48,387 nt of DNA. It comes from Streptomyces ochraceiscleroticus (lineage in GTDB: Bacteria > Actinomycetota > Actinomycetes > Streptomycetales > Streptomycetaceae). Below are positions 1 through 8,554 of this stretch, piece after piece. The stretch's first letter is position 1, and each line of letters begins with the position of its first letter. The position numbers and the translations under genes are program-made. The stretch spans positions 1 through 48,387 of the forward strand of contig NZ_JOAX01000044.1 in the NCBI RefSeq assembly GCF_000720485.1. Reading direction: 5' to 3'. The notes below the pieces were generated by a model, which was not told the DNA's origin, made no database searches, and worked only from the letters and a program-made list of their open reading frames with translations.

Positions 1-1
1 C

Positions 2-208
2 GTGAACGGTCCCGGTGAGGCCCGCGAGGCCGACCTGGGTGTGGCTTCCGGTAACGGCAAGGGGCAGATCTTCGTCAAGGGCGAGGTCATCAAGACCGTC
101 CCGGAGTCGAAGATCGTGGAGACCCTCATCGAGGAGGCCATGAAGATCGCCGAACGCATGGCGGCGGAGGGAGCGGCGACCGGCGCCCCCGACGTCACCG
201 TCGGCTGA
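2..208 (+). CDS. ispG: 4-hydroxy-3-methylbut-2-enyl diphosphate synthase, C-terminal end (partial)
   Basis: The last 68 residues of IspG (GcpE) are visible; the gene begins before the window. The segment opens with VNGPGEA, the conserved stretch that follows the second iron-sulfur cysteine pair in this family, and continues with [15 protein letters not shown], the family C-terminal signature. IspG converts methylerythritol cyclodiphosphate to HMBDP in the cytoplasmic MEP isoprenoid pathway and uses a 4Fe-4S cluster. The next gene is dxs, 49 nt downstream on the same strand, followed by an HpnO-like aminotransferase. That order is the one found at the end of Streptomyces hopanoid clusters, so this is probably the hopanoid-dedicated ispG copy rather than the only one in the genome. 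The copy-number point is inference. Confidence 0.93.
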   Translation: MNGPGEAREADLGVASGNGKGQIFVKGEVIKTVPESKIVETLIEEAMKIAERMAAEGAATGAPDVTVG

Positions 209-257
209 ACGAACCCCGACGGCTCCGTCGGCAGAACAAAGAGGAGGGGGACCCAGC

Positions 258-2171
258 ATGTCGATGCTCGAATACATCCGGGAACCGCAGGACCTCAAGG
301 AGGTGCCGACCGACCGCCTCGGCGAACTGGCCGCGGAGATCCGCCAGTTCCTCATCCGGGCGGTCGCCCGCACCGGCGGCCATCTCGGACCCAACCTGGG
401 CGTGGTCGAGCTGACCATCGCCCTGCACCGGGTGTTCGACTCGCCCGCCGACCGCATCCTGTGGGACACCGGGCACCAGTCGTACGTCCACAAGATCCTG
501 ACCGGCCGGCAGGACTTCTCCAAGCTCCGCGGCAAGGGCGGCCTGTCCGGGTATCCCTCGCGCGAGGAATCCGTCCACGACGTCATCGAGAACAGCCACG
601 CCTCCACCGTGCTCGGCTGGGCCGACGGCCTCGCCAAGGCCAACCAGGTACTGGGAAAGCGCGACCACGTCGTCGCGGTCACCGGCGACGGCGCGCTCAC
701 CGGCGGCATGGCCTGGGAGGCGCTCAACAACATCGCGGCCGAGGACCGGCCGCTGATCATCGTCGTCAACGACAACGAGCGCTCCTACGCGCCCACCATC
801 GGCGGCCTCGCCGACCACCTCGCCACCCTCCGCACCACCGACGGCTACGAACGCTTCCTGTCCTGGGGCAAGGACGTACTGAACCGCACACCGGTCGTCG
901 GCAGGCCCCTGTACGGATCGCTGCACGGCGCGAAGAAGGGCTTCAAGGACGCCTTCGCGCCCCAGGGCATGTTCGAGGACCTGGGCCTGAAGTACGTCGG
1001 CCCGATCGACGGCCACGACATCGAGGCGGTGGAGTCCGCGCTGCGCCGCGCCGCCCGCTTCCACGGCCCCGTACTGGTGCACTGCCTCACCGAGAAGGGT
1101 CGCGGCTACCAGCCGGCTCTGGAGGACGAGGCCGACCGCTTTCATACGGTCGGCGTGATGGACCCGCTCACCTGCGCGCCCGTCGCGCCGCCCGGCCCGC
1201 CGTCCTGGACCTCCGTCTTCGGCGACGAGATGGTCCGCATCGGGGCCGAGCGGCCGGACGTCGTAGCCCTCACCGCGGCGATGCTGCAGCCCGTGGGACT
1301 GGGCAGGTTCGCCGCCGCGTATCCGGACCGGGTCTGGGACGTGGGCATCGCCGAACAGCACGCCGCGGTCTCCGCGGCCGGGCTCGCCACCGGCGGCCTG
1401 CACCCGGTCTTCGCGGTCTACGCCACGTTCCTCAACCGCGCCTTCGACCAGATCCTCATGGACGTCGCGCTGCACAAGTGCGGGGTCACCTTCGTCCTGG
1501 ACCGGGCCGGCGTCACCGGCACCGACGGGCCGAGCCACAACGGCATGTGGGACATGTCGATCCTCCAGGTCGTGCCGGGCCTGCGGATCGCCGCGCCGCG
1601 CGACGCCGACCAGCTCCGCGCCGAGCTGCGCGAGGCCGTCGACGTCGACGACGCGCCGACCGTCGTGCGCTACCCCAAGGAGTCCGTCGGCGACCCGATC
1701 CCCGCGCTGGAACGCGTCGGGGGAGTGGACGTCCTCGCCCGCGGCGACCGGGAGGACGTGCTGCTGGTCGCGGTCGGCGTCATGGCGCCGGTCTGCCTGG
1801 CGACGGCCGAACTGCTCGCGGCGCGCGGCATCGGCACCACCGTGATCGACCCCCGCTGGGTCAAGCCGGTCGACCCGGAGATCCCGCGGCTGGCCGCGCG
1901 CCACGCCGCGGTGGCCGTCGTGGAGGACAGCAGCCGCACCGGCGGCGTCGGCGCGGCGGTCGGCCAGGCGCTGCGCGACGCCGACGTCGACCTGCCGCTG
2001 CGCACCTTCGGCATCCCCGAACAGTTCCTCGCGCACGCCAAGCGGGGCGAGGTGCTGGCCGACATCGGGCTGACCCCGGCGGAGATCGCGGGCCGCATCG
2101 CCGAGAGCCTGACCCGTACGGACGACCGCGCGGCGGCCGTCGCGGTCGTCAAGGAGACCAACGACGTATGA
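258..2171 (+). CDS. dxs: 1-deoxy-D-xylulose-5-phosphate synthase
   Basis: 637 residues, the normal DXS length. It condenses pyruvate and glyceraldehyde 3-phosphate to DXP, the first step of the MEP pathway, using thiamine diphosphate. Visible signatures are the GHQSYVHK substrate/cofactor His region, the ThDP motif [16 protein letters not shown], the catalytic Glu region [14 protein letters not shown], and the [16 protein letters not shown] segment of the pyrimidine-binding domain. The ATG at 258 is preceded by GAGGAGG at 241-247. The gene overlaps the next one by ATGA (2168-2171), showing translational coupling. With ispG upstream and HpnO downstream, it probably supplies isoprenoid precursor for hopanoids. 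Streptomycetes usually carry a second DXS elsewhere. Confidence 0.97.
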   Translation: MSMLEYIREPQDLKEVPTDRLGELAAEIRQFLIRAVARTGGHLGPNLGVVELTIALHRVFDSPADRILWDTGHQSYVHKILTGRQDFSKLRGKGGLSGYPSREESVHDVIENSHASTVLGWADGLAKANQVLGKRDHVVAVTGDGALTGGMAWEALNNIAAEDRPLIIVVNDNERSYAPTIGGLADHLATLRTTDGYERFLSWGKDVLNRTPVVGRPLYGSLHGAKKGFKDAFAPQGMFEDLGLKYVGPIDGHDIEAVESALRRAARFHGPVLVHCLTEKGRGYQPALEDEADRFHTVGVMDPLTCAPVAPPGPPSWTSVFGDEMVRIGAERPDVVALTAAMLQPVGLGRFAAAYPDRVWDVGIAEQHAAVSAAGLATGGLHPVFAVYATFLNRAFDQILMDVALHKCGVTFVLDRAGVTGTDGPSHNGMWDMSILQVVPGLRIAAPRDADQLRAELREAVDVDDAPTVVRYPKESVGDPIPALERVGGVDVLARGDREDVLLVAVGVMAPVCLATAELLAARGIGTTVIDPRWVKPVDPEIPRLAARHAAVAVVEDSSRTGGVGAAVGQALRDADVDLPLRTFGIPEQFLAHAKRGEVLADIGLTPAEIAGRIAESLTRTDDRAAAVAVVKETNDV

Positions 2172-3550
2172 GCGGATTCGACCTCACCAAGCTGCTCGCC
2201 GAGCGCGGCGCCGAACGCTACGACCTGCACGCCAAGTACCTGAACCACCAGTTGCCGCGGATGCTGCACACCATCGGCTTCGACAAGGTCTACGAGAGGG
2301 CCGAGGGCGCGTACTTCTGGGACGACCAGGGGCAGGACTACCTGGACATGCTCGCCGGGTTCGGTGTGATGGGCCTCGGCCGGCACCACCCGGTGGTCCG
2401 GCAGGCGCTGCACGACGTACTGGACGCCGGGCTCGCCGACCTCACCCGCTTCGACTGCCCGCCGCTGCCGGGGCTGCTCGCCGAGAAGCTGCTCCGGTAC
2501 GCGCCGCATCTGGACCGGGTCTTCTTCGGGAACAGCGGTACGGAGGCGGTCGAGACGGCCCTGAAGTTCGCCCGGTACGCGACGGGCCGCCCGCGCATCC
2601 TGTACTGCACGCACGCCTTCCACGGGCTGACCACCGGCTCGCTGTCGGTCAACGGCGAGGCCGGCTTCCGCGACGGCTTCGCGCCGCTGCTGCCGGACAC
2701 CGCGATCGAGATGGGCGACCTGGACGCGCTGGAGCGGGAGCTGAGGCGCGGCGACGTGGCGGGCTTCGTCGTGGAGCCGATCCAGGGCAAGGGCGTGCAC
2801 CCCACCCCGCCCGGCTTCCTGCGCGCCGCACAGGAGCTGCTGCACAAGCACAAGGCGCTGCTCATCGCCGACGAGGTGCAGACCGGCCTCGGCCGCACCG
2901 GCGACTTCTTCGCGTACCAGCACGAGCCCGGCGTCGAACCGGACCTGGTCTGCGTGGCCAAGGCGCTCTCCGGCGGCTATGTGCCGGTCGGCGCCACGCT
3001 CGGCAAGGAGTCGGTCTTCAAGAAGGTCTACTCCTCGATGGACCGGGTGCTGGTGCACTCCGCGAGCTTCGGCTCCAACGCCCAGGCGATGGCGGCGGGG
3101 CTGGCGGTCCTGACGGTCATGGAGGACGAAGGGATCGTCGCCGGAGTGCGGTCGACGGGCGACCTGCTGCGCTCCCGCCTGACCGAGCTGATCCCGAAGT
3201 ACGAGCTGCTGCACGACGTGCGGGGCCGCGGCCTGATGATCGGCATCGAGTTCGGCCGCCCGAAGTCGCTGGGGCTGCGGAGCCGCTGGACGATGCTCCA
3301 GGCGGCCCGCAAGGGCCTGTTCGCGCAGATGGTCGTGGTACCGCTGCTCCAGCGGCACCGCATCCTCACCCAGGTCTCCGGCGATCACCTGGAAGTCATT
3401 AAGCTGATCCCGCCGTTGATCATCGGCGAGCCGGAGGTGGACCGCTTCGTCGCGGCCTTCACCGCCGTCATGGACGACGCCCACGCGGGCGGCGGCCTGA
3501 TCTGGGACTTCGGCCGGACGCTGGTGAAGCAGGCGATGGCGAACAGATGA
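2168..3550 (+). CDS. hpnO: Class III aminotransferase of hopanoid locus (HpnO-like)
   Basis: 460 residues of a fold-type I, class III PLP aminotransferase. The [15 protein letters not shown] phosphate-binding region, the [12 protein letters not shown]sp-containing motif and [13 protein letters not shown] (PLP lysine) are in the expected order. The N-terminal part (about residues 1-45) has the unusual opening of the HpnO group rather than of acetylornithine aminotransferases. HpnO makes aminobacteriohopanetriol from a C35 hopanoid ketone or aldehyde. The assignment rests on this resemblance plus the ispG-dxs-aminotransferase order typical of Streptomyces hopanoid clusters. The start is the ATG of an ATGA overlap with dxs. 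It could be another class III enzyme acting on a related substrate, but the context favours hopanoids. Confidence 0.85.
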   Translation: MSGFDLTKLLAERGAERYDLHAKYLNHQLPRMLHTIGFDKVYERAEGAYFWDDQGQDYLDMLAGFGVMGLGRHHPVVRQALHDVLDAGLADLTRFDCPPLPGLLAEKLLRYAPHLDRVFFGNSGTEAVETALKFARYATGRPRILYCTHAFHGLTTGSLSVNGEAGFRDGFAPLLPDTAIEMGDLDALERELRRGDVAGFVVEPIQGKGVHPTPPGFLRAAQELLHKHKALLIADEVQTGLGRTGDFFAYQHEPGVEPDLVCVAKALSGGYVPVGATLGKESVFKKVYSSMDRVLVHSASFGSNAQAMAAGLAVLTVMEDEGIVAGVRSTGDLLRSRLTELIPKYELLHDVRGRGLMIGIEFGRPKSLGLRSRWTMLQAARKGLFAQMVVVPLLQRHRILTQVSGDHLEVIKLIPPLIIGEPEVDRFVAAFTAVMDDAHAGGGLIWDFGRTLVKQAMANR

Positions 3551-3570
3551 GCTGACTACGGGGGCGGACG

Positions 3571-4767
3571 GTGGTCGCACCGACGACGGTACGGGCCGTG
3601 AACACGATGACGGCGCGCTGGGCGCGGGCCGCGGCCGGGGACGGCAGCGGCAAGGAGCGCGGCACCGTCCTTGCCGCGGCCGGTGTCTGGCCGCTGCTGG
3701 CCATGCTCGCGGGCCCGGCGCACGGCCCGGCCCGTGCGGAGCTGGCCGCCGCCCTGGGCGTGCCCGCCGAATCCGCCGCCGCGGCGGGCCGGGAGGTCCT
3801 GGCCGCGCTGGACGCTGCGCCCGGCGTCCGGACGGCGGTCGGCCTGTGGGCCCGCCGCATGCTGGAGCTGCGCCCGGAGTGGCGCGCCGAACTGCCCCTG
3901 GACACCCACGGGGAGCTCACCGGGGACGTCGAGGCGGACCTGGCGGAGCTGAACGCCTGGGCCGCGCGGCGTACCGAGGGCATGATCGACAAAATGCCGC
4001 CGGTCATCGGCCGGGACACGCTTTTCGTGCTGGCCTCCGCGCTGGTGGCCCGGACGACCTGGGCGTGGCCGTTCACCGAGACCCTGCTCGATCCGCAGGC
4101 CGGACCATGGTCGGGGCGCCGGCTGGCCGGCCTGGTGCGCTTCGGGCCCCTGGGCGACCTCCTCGCGGTGCACGGCACGCGGTGTGGCCTGCTCACCCGG
4201 CTGCGGGTCGAGGGCGACGAGGGGCTCGACGTCCATCTCCTGCTCGGGCCCGAGGAACGCTCGGCGGGAGAGGTGCTGGAGGCCGGGATCGCGACTCTGG
4301 GCGGCGCGTGTCCCACCACGTACGGGGACGAGCTGCCCGAGGGGGGAGCGGTCGCTCCGGGCGTCACCGTCACCACCGTGCCGAGCCGGGACACGGAGCC
4401 GACTCTGGCGGTCCGTTCCGTGGCCTTCACGGTCGATGCCGAACACGACCTGCTCGACCACGCGGCGCTGTTCGGTCTGGAGAGCGCGCGGAACGCCGTA
4501 CACGGTCACTTTCCCGGCATCAGCGCGTACCCGCTGGCGGTCTCCGCGGCCCGCCAGTCCGCCACCGCTACGTTCGGCTCTCTGGGGTTCCGCGCCGCCG
4601 CGGTCACCGCCGTCGCCGCGGCGCCCGGTGGCGCGCCGATGCCCCCGTCACATCGGGCCCGGCAGGTCGAGGCCCGCTTCGACCGCCCCTTCGGCTTCCT
4701 GGCCGTGCAGCGGGCCACGGGCCTGGTCATCGCCGCCGGCTGGGTGGCCGACCCCGGCACACGCTGA
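3571..4767 (+). CDS. Serpin-family protein (proteinase inhibitor I4)
   Basis: 398 residues that match a serpin over their length. An NxWxxxxTEGMIDKMP segment corresponds to the serpin INxWVxxxTxGKI motif. FVLASALVARTTWAWPF corresponds to the conserved beta-strand with its Trp. The C-terminus has an Ala-rich hinge and reactive loop (GFRAAAVTAVAAAPGG, about residues 339-354), then RFDRPFGFLAV and a GxVxxP-like ending. No signal peptide or lipobox is seen, so it is predicted to be cytoplasmic. Serpins trap serine proteases by loop cleavage, and the alanine-rich hinge is compatible with an inhibitory member. The GTG start lies 20 nt after the aminotransferase behind GGGGGCGG, so it may be co-transcribed with the hopanoid genes. 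Alternative starts at 3598 and 3607 exist. Confidence 0.8.
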   Translation: MVAPTTVRAVNTMTARWARAAAGDGSGKERGTVLAAAGVWPLLAMLAGPAHGPARAELAAALGVPAESAAAAGREVLAALDAAPGVRTAVGLWARRMLELRPEWRAELPLDTHGELTGDVEADLAELNAWAARRTEGMIDKMPPVIGRDTLFVLASALVARTTWAWPFTETLLDPQAGPWSGRRLAGLVRFGPLGDLLAVHGTRCGLLTRLRVEGDEGLDVHLLLGPEERSAGEVLEAGIATLGGACPTTYGDELPEGGAVAPGVTVTTVPSRDTEPTLAVRSVAFTVDAEHDLLDHAALFGLESARNAVHGHFPGISAYPLAVSAARQSATATFGSLGFRAAAVTAVAAAPGGAPMPPSHRARQVEARFDRPFGFLAVQRATGLVIAAGWVADPGTR

Positions 4768-4799
4768 AGGGCCGGGCCCTCTGGGGGTACCGGCCCTTC
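4766..4799. terminator. Terminator hairpin between convergent genes
   Basis: Perfect 9-bp arms GAAGGGCCG and CGGCCCTTC at 4766-4774 and 4791-4799 enclose a GC-rich 16-nt loop. The left arm starts within the serpin stop codon, and the phosphatase gene on the other strand ends at 4821, so the hairpin can serve both genes. No strong U-tract follows, as is usual in streptomycetes. Confidence 0.6.
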
Positions 4800-4820
4800 G
4801 GATGTGCCGCCGTGCGGCCC

Positions 4821-5633
4821 TCAGTCCTCCAGCAGGCGTTCCCGGAGGCGGCCGCGGGTTTCCGGGGTGAGCTTCAGGCCCTCGGTGAGGTAGGTCTCCG
4901 TGGAGCCCCAGGTGGACTCGATGGTGTCGAAGGCCGCGTGCAGGTACTCGGCGCGGGCGTCGAAGAGCGGTGCGAGCAGCGCCATGACCTCTTCGGACAT
5001 GCCGGCCGCCGAGCGGTTGGAGCGGCGTACCTTGTACCGCCGGCGCGGGTCGTTGGACTCCAGGTAGTCCGCCTCGATGGCCTCCCGCTCCACGCCCACC
5101 GCGAGCAGCGTGATCGCGATCGACAGGCCCGCGCGGTCCTTGCCGGCAGCGCAGTGCATCAGCGCCGGCACGCTCTCCTCGGCTATGGAGTGCAGCACCC
5201 GGCTGTGGTCGGCGGTGCGGGTCGAGATGATGTGCCGGTACGTGCGGGCCATCCGGCCCGCTGCCTGTCCGTCGCCCAGCGCCGCACGGAGCTGGTCCAG
5301 CTCGCCGTCGCGCACCATCGCCCAGAACTCCGCGCCGTCGGCCGGGTCGGTGAGCGGGATGTTGATGTGCCGCACGCCGGGGAGGGTGACGTCCGGGCCC
5401 TCGAGCTTGATGTCGGCGGCGTTGCGGAAGTCGAAGATGGTGTGCAGGCCGAGGGTGCCGAGGAAGGCGGCGTCCGCCTCCGTGGCGTGCGCCAGGTGAC
5501 CGCTGCGGAAGAGCCGGCCCTGCCGCACCCGCCGCCCGTCGACCGTCGGCAGCCCGCCGACGTCCCGGAAGTTGCGCACCTCGGTGAGCAGGGGCTCGGT
5601 CGACCGGACCTGGGGCGGCTGCTGCGTCGTCAC
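4821..5633 (-). CDS. Tyrosine-protein phosphatase (atypical, PF13350 type)
   Basis: 270 residues. The signature HCAAGKDRAG matches the HCxxGKDR P-loop of bacterial atypical tyrosine/lipid phosphatases, with Cys as nucleophile and Arg binding phosphate. The N-terminal half contains NFRDVGGLPTVDGRRVRQGRLFRSG, the family's characteristic opening (split here: NFRDVGG, then GRLFRSGHL). No signal peptide is seen, so it is predicted cytoplasmic. I chose the GTG at 5633 because AAGGAG (5646-5641) sits seven bases upstream and because the conserved domain begins soon after. The longer reading frame back to 5891 has no such site and poor codon character. The substrate is unknown; family members act on phosphotyrosine or phosphoinositides. 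It is monocistronic and convergent with the serpin. Confidence 0.9.
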   Translation of the reverse strand: MTTQQPPQVRSTEPLLTEVRNFRDVGGLPTVDGRRVRQGRLFRSGHLAHATEADAAFLGTLGLHTIFDFRNAADIKLEGPDVTLPGVRHINIPLTDPADGAEFWAMVRDGELDQLRAALGDGQAAGRMARTYRHIISTRTADHSRVLHSIAEESVPALMHCAAGKDRAGLSIAITLLAVGVEREAIEADYLESNDPRRRYKVRRSNRSAAGMSEEVMALLAPLFDARAEYLHAAFDTIESTWGSTETYLTEGLKLTPETRGRLRERLLED

Positions 5634-5952
5634 GGGCGCGCTCCTTTTACGTCGGCCGCCGACGCTGCTCGCCGGCGAGCGGGCTGTTTCGACCATACGG
5701 CACTGGTGCAATAGGCAACTAGCTCGTCCGGCCACTGATCGTGACCGTATGCGGTCGGGACGCGGGCGGAATGTGGTCGGGATGTGGTGGCGGCGCGGTC
5801 GGGTGCCGTTGCTCGGCGTCCGTCTCGGAGTGGGGCTGCTGTCCACTTGTATTCCGACTTGGGCAGAATTTGACTGAGTGGCGATCATCACCTGCCGTCA
5901 ACCCATGGTTACGGTGGCGTAGGTCACTCCTGAAGGTGAAGTATGTCCTGAC
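5634..5952. other. Divergent intergenic region
   Basis: About 320 nt separate the divergent phosphatase and SGNH hydrolase genes. It must hold promoters for both. I see no palindrome, repeat or promoter clear enough to annotate, and the short frames inside lack ribosome sites and typical third-position GC. Confidence 0.5.
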
Positions 5953-6801
5953 GTGGCAGAGGATTCGAAGAAGATAAGCAGCAGTGAAGAAAGTGGCCCG
6001 TTCGGGTCGTACGCAGCCATCGGGGACAGCTTCACCGAGGGCGTCGGCGACCCCGGTCCGGACGGCACGTTCATCGGCTGGGCGGACCGGCTCGCGGTCC
6101 TGCTCTCCGACCGCCGCCCGGAGCACGACTTCCGGTACGCGAACCTCGCCGTGCGGGGGCGCCTCCTGGACCAGATCGTCGCCGAACAGGTCCCGCGCGC
6201 GAAGGAGCTCGGCCCCGACCTGGTGACCTTCTGTGCCGGCGGTAACGACATCCTCCGGCCCGGCTCCGACCCGGACGACGTCGCCGAGCGCTACGCCGCC
6301 GCCGTCGCCGACCTCAAGGAGTCGGTCGGCACGGTCCTGGTGTGCACCGGCTTCGACACCCGCGACATCCCCGTGCTCAAGCACCTGCGCGGCAAGATCG
6401 CGACGTACACCGCCCACGTGCGGGCCATCGCCGACCAGCACGGCTGCCCGGTCCTGGACCTGTGGTCGCTGAAGTCCGTGCAGGACCGCCGCGCCTGGAG
6501 CGACGACCGGCTGCACCTCTCGCCCGACGGGCACACCCGGGTGGCGCTCCGTGCGGGGCAGGTGCTCGGCCTGGACGTGCCGGCCGAGCCGGACCAGCCC
6601 TGGCCGCCGGAGGCCGCACGCAGCGCGGCCGACGCGCGTCGCGAGACCATCCACTGGGCGCGCGAACACCTCGTGCCGTGGATCGGGCGGCGGCTGCGCG
6701 GCGAGTCCTCGGGCGACCGCGTCACGGCGAAGCGGCCCGAGCTGGCGCTGCTGGAGGCCGACGCCGCAGCGCTCGCCCAGGCGGCCGCCTCGATCCGCTA
6801 G
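5953..6801 (+). CDS. SGNH/GDSL-type hydrolase
   Basis: 282 residues of the SGNH esterase/lipase superfamily. Block I is AAIGDSFTEGVG with the catalytic Ser, block III is CAGGNDILRPG with the oxyanion Asn, and block V is DDRLHLSPDGH with the catalytic Asp and His. A 70-residue tail rich in Ala and Arg follows the domain. No signal peptide is visible, so it is cytoplasmic. The substrate cannot be predicted from sequence; esterase or lysophospholipase-like activity is the family norm. The GTG start at 5953 has only a weak GGTGAAG site well upstream, so the start is less certain than the domain. The stop codon lies in one copy of a 16-bp direct repeat shared with the convergent gene. Confidence 0.88.
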   Translation: MAEDSKKISSSEESGPFGSYAAIGDSFTEGVGDPGPDGTFIGWADRLAVLLSDRRPEHDFRYANLAVRGRLLDQIVAEQVPRAKELGPDLVTFCAGGNDILRPGSDPDDVAERYAAAVADLKESVGTVLVCTGFDTRDIPVLKHLRGKIATYTAHVRAIADQHGCPVLDLWSLKSVQDRRAWSDDRLHLSPDGHTRVALRAGQVLGLDVPAEPDQPWPPEAARSAADARRETIHWAREHLVPWIGRRLRGESSGDRVTAKRPELALLEADAAALAQAAASIR

Positions 6802-6837
6802 TACGCGAGTGGTGCGCGAGGTCCGCTAGTACGCGAG
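6794..6837. repeat. 16-bp direct repeat spanning two convergent stop codons
   Basis: TCCGCTAGTACGCGAG occurs at 6794-6809 and again at 6822-6837, a 28-bp period. The CTAG core supplies the TAG stop of the SGNH gene (6799-6801) in the first copy. On the other strand it supplies the TAG stop of the ATPase gene (6828-6826) in the second. This looks like a local tandem duplication. Confidence 0.75.
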
Positions 6838-7269
6838 GTCCGCCCACACGACCCGGCCCCGGCCGGTGTCGGCGGGCCGTACGCCCCAGTCCTCCGACAC
6901 CGCGCCGACCAGCAGCAGGCCGCGCCCGCACTCCCGGTCCGTGCTGCGCGGCTGGGCCTGCGGACGGGAGTCGCTGTGCCCCTGGTCGGTGACCGCCACG
7001 CGCAGCCGCGCGCCGTCGAGCGTCAGCTCGCAGGAGACCCGCTCGCTGTCCGTGTGCCGCACGGCATTGGTGAAGAGCTCCGAGACCACCAGCTCGGCGT
7101 CGTCGCGCAACTGCTCGGTGACGCCCCATGCCCGCAGCGCGGTGGTGACTCTTCGGCGGGCCTCCGGAACGGAGGTGCGCAGCGCCGGCAAATGGAAGGC
7201 GTCGCTGAGGAGTTGGACGGCGACGCCGCCGCATCCCCTTAACGATTCCGCGTTGTGGGAGGAAGGCAC
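6826..7269 (-). CDS. HATPase_c_2 ATP-binding protein (anti-sigma factor/RsbW-like)
   Basis: 147 residues with the GHKL ATPase motifs of RsbW-like proteins: N-box ELVVSELFTNAVRHT, G1 box VTDQGHSDS and G2 box GRGLLLVGAVS. Such proteins act in the cytoplasm as anti-sigma factors/serine kinases or as partners in developmental switches. The gene is divergent from an XRE regulator that is followed by a DUF397 gene, the arrangement of whiJ/abaA-type clusters of Streptomyces. The GTG at 7269 is the first in-frame candidate outside the upstream gene, but no good ribosome site precedes it and TTG codons further upstream are possible. The start is therefore uncertain by some 15-40 residues. Confidence 0.85.
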   Translation of the reverse strand: MPSSHNAESLRGCGGVAVQLLSDAFHLPALRTSVPEARRRVTTALRAWGVTEQLRDDAELVVSELFTNAVRHTDSERVSCELTLDGARLRVAVTDQGHSDSRPQAQPRSTDRECGRGLLLVGAVSEDWGVRPADTGRGRVVWADLAY

Positions 7270-7405
7270 TCCGCAACTATGTGCGATGTTGAACAAGGTT
7301 GGCAAGGACCAACCTGTAAATTGCAGAATCGTCGTGACAGTCTGTTGGCGCTTCTGATGGCATGACACACTGCTGAGCACGTAACTCAGTTGGAGGAGAT
7401 CACAA

Positions 7406-8272
7406 GTGGTGGACGCACGGTCGGGCGGGGCTCCGACCGTCCTGCGGGTAGTCCTCGGCAAGAGGCTGCAGGACCTTCGCGAGAAGGCCGGACTCTCCTT
7501 CGAACAGGCCGCAGAGGCACTGGACGTCACGCACGCGACCGTACGCCGCATGGAGAAGGCCGAAGTCGGCCTGAAGATCCCGTACGTGGAGAAGCTGCTC
7601 GCCACCTACGGCGTCACCGACGCGGAGGAGAGCGAGACCTTCATCGCACTCGCCCGGGAGGCCAACCGCCCCGGCTGGTGGCACCGTTTCCGCGACGTAC
7701 TGCCCGACTGGTTCAGCGCGTACGTCAGCCTGGAGAGCGCCGCGAACCTCATCCGCGCCTACCAGCCGCACTATGTACCCGGCCTGCTGCAGACCGAGGG
7801 CTACGCGCGCGCCGTGCTGCGCTCCGGCATGCCGCACGCCGCCCCCGAGGAGATCGACCGCTCCGTCGCCCTGCGCATGGAACGCCAGTCGCTGCTCCGC
7901 CGCGACAACGCCCCCATGCTGTGGGCCGTGCTGGACGAGACGGTGCTGCGCCGCCCGGTCGGCGGCGCAGGCGTCATGCGCGAGCAGCTCGACCGGCTGA
8001 TCGAGGCCACCGAACTGCCCAACGTACGGCTGCAGATCATCCCCTTCGCCACCGGCCCGCACCCAGCCATGTACGGACCGTTCCACATCTTCCGGTTCCC
8101 CATCCCGGAGCTGCCCGACATCGCGTACGTGGAGAGCCTGGTCGGCGCCGTGTACTTCGACCAGCGCGGCGATGTCTCGCAGTTCCTGGAGGCGCTGGAC
8201 CGGATGTGCGCGCAGGCCGCGCCCGCACACCGCACCGCAGCCCTTCTGAGTGGCTTTCGCAAGGAGATCTAA
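7406..8272 (+). CDS. XRE-family DNA-binding regulator with DUF5753 (WhiJ-like)
   Basis: 288 residues. Residues about 17-75 form a helix-turn-helix of the Cro/CI type (GKRLQDLREKAGLSFEQAA...VTHATVRRMEKAE). The remainder is the DUF5753 domain, recognisable by PGLLQTEGYARAVL, the LRMERQSLL helix and LQIIPFATGPHPAMYGPF. These proteins repress development-linked genes and work with DUF397 partners. The GTG start has GGAGGAG at 7392-7398 with optimal spacing. AAGGAG at 8261-8266, inside its last codons, serves the DUF397 gene, so the two are coupled. The ATPase gene is divergent. Confidence 0.95.
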   Translation: MVDARSGGAPTVLRVVLGKRLQDLREKAGLSFEQAAEALDVTHATVRRMEKAEVGLKIPYVEKLLATYGVTDAEESETFIALAREANRPGWWHRFRDVLPDWFSAYVSLESAANLIRAYQPHYVPGLLQTEGYARAVLRSGMPHAAPEEIDRSVALRMERQSLLRRDNAPMLWAVLDETVLRRPVGGAGVMREQLDRLIEATELPNVRLQIIPFATGPHPAMYGPFHIFRFPIPELPDIAYVESLVGAVYFDQRGDVSQFLEALDRMCAQAAPAHRTAALLSGFRKEI

Positions 8273-8278
8273 CCCCCC

Positions 8279-8554
8279 ATGGATCGCACACGTATCTACA
8301 ACGGCATGCCCGCCAACGAACTGGGTGAGGGCTGGCACAAGCCGTGGAGCGGCGGCAACGGCGGCGAGTGCGTCGAGGCGATGAGACTCAAGGACGGCCG
8401 GGTGGCGCTGCGTCAGTCCACCGATCCCAACGGCCCGGCACTGATCTACACCCGCGGCGAGATCGAGAGCTTCATCCGGGGCGCGAAGGCCGGCGAGGCG
8501 GACTTCCTGCTGCACGGGGTGCCCTGTGTGTGCGGGGACCGGAGGAGCGCATGA
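8279..8554 (+). CDS. DUF397 protein (WhiJ-partner type)
   Basis: 91 residues with the DUF397 signature: a Trp-Lys-Pro-Trp-Ser-Gly segment followed by GGNGGECVEAMRL, then VALRQSTDPNGPAL and a C-terminal IESFIRGAKAGEFD-like helix. DUF397 proteins pair with XRE/DUF5753 regulators and are thought to bind or modulate them. The start lies 7 nt after the regulator and the gene ends in an ATGA overlap with the methyltransferase. The three genes therefore form one translationally coupled operon. The C-terminus carries a small Cys pair (CVCGD) that I cannot explain. Confidence 0.93.
   Translation: MDRTRIYNGMPANELGEGWHKPWSGGNGGECVEAMRLKDGRVALRQSTDPNGPALIYTRGEIESFIRGAKAGEADFLLHGVPCVCGDRRSA

Noticed and set aside
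195..2036. Long open frame antisense to dxs
   Set aside because: High GC makes long antisense frames common. The translation is Arg/Gly/Val-rich and unlike any family, and dxs on the other strand is clear.
461..2167. Frame-shifted plus-strand extension upstream of the HpnO-like start
   Set aside because: The residues before the ATG at 2168 are an out-of-frame Arg/Pro-rich translation of dxs, so the true start is the ATGA overlap.
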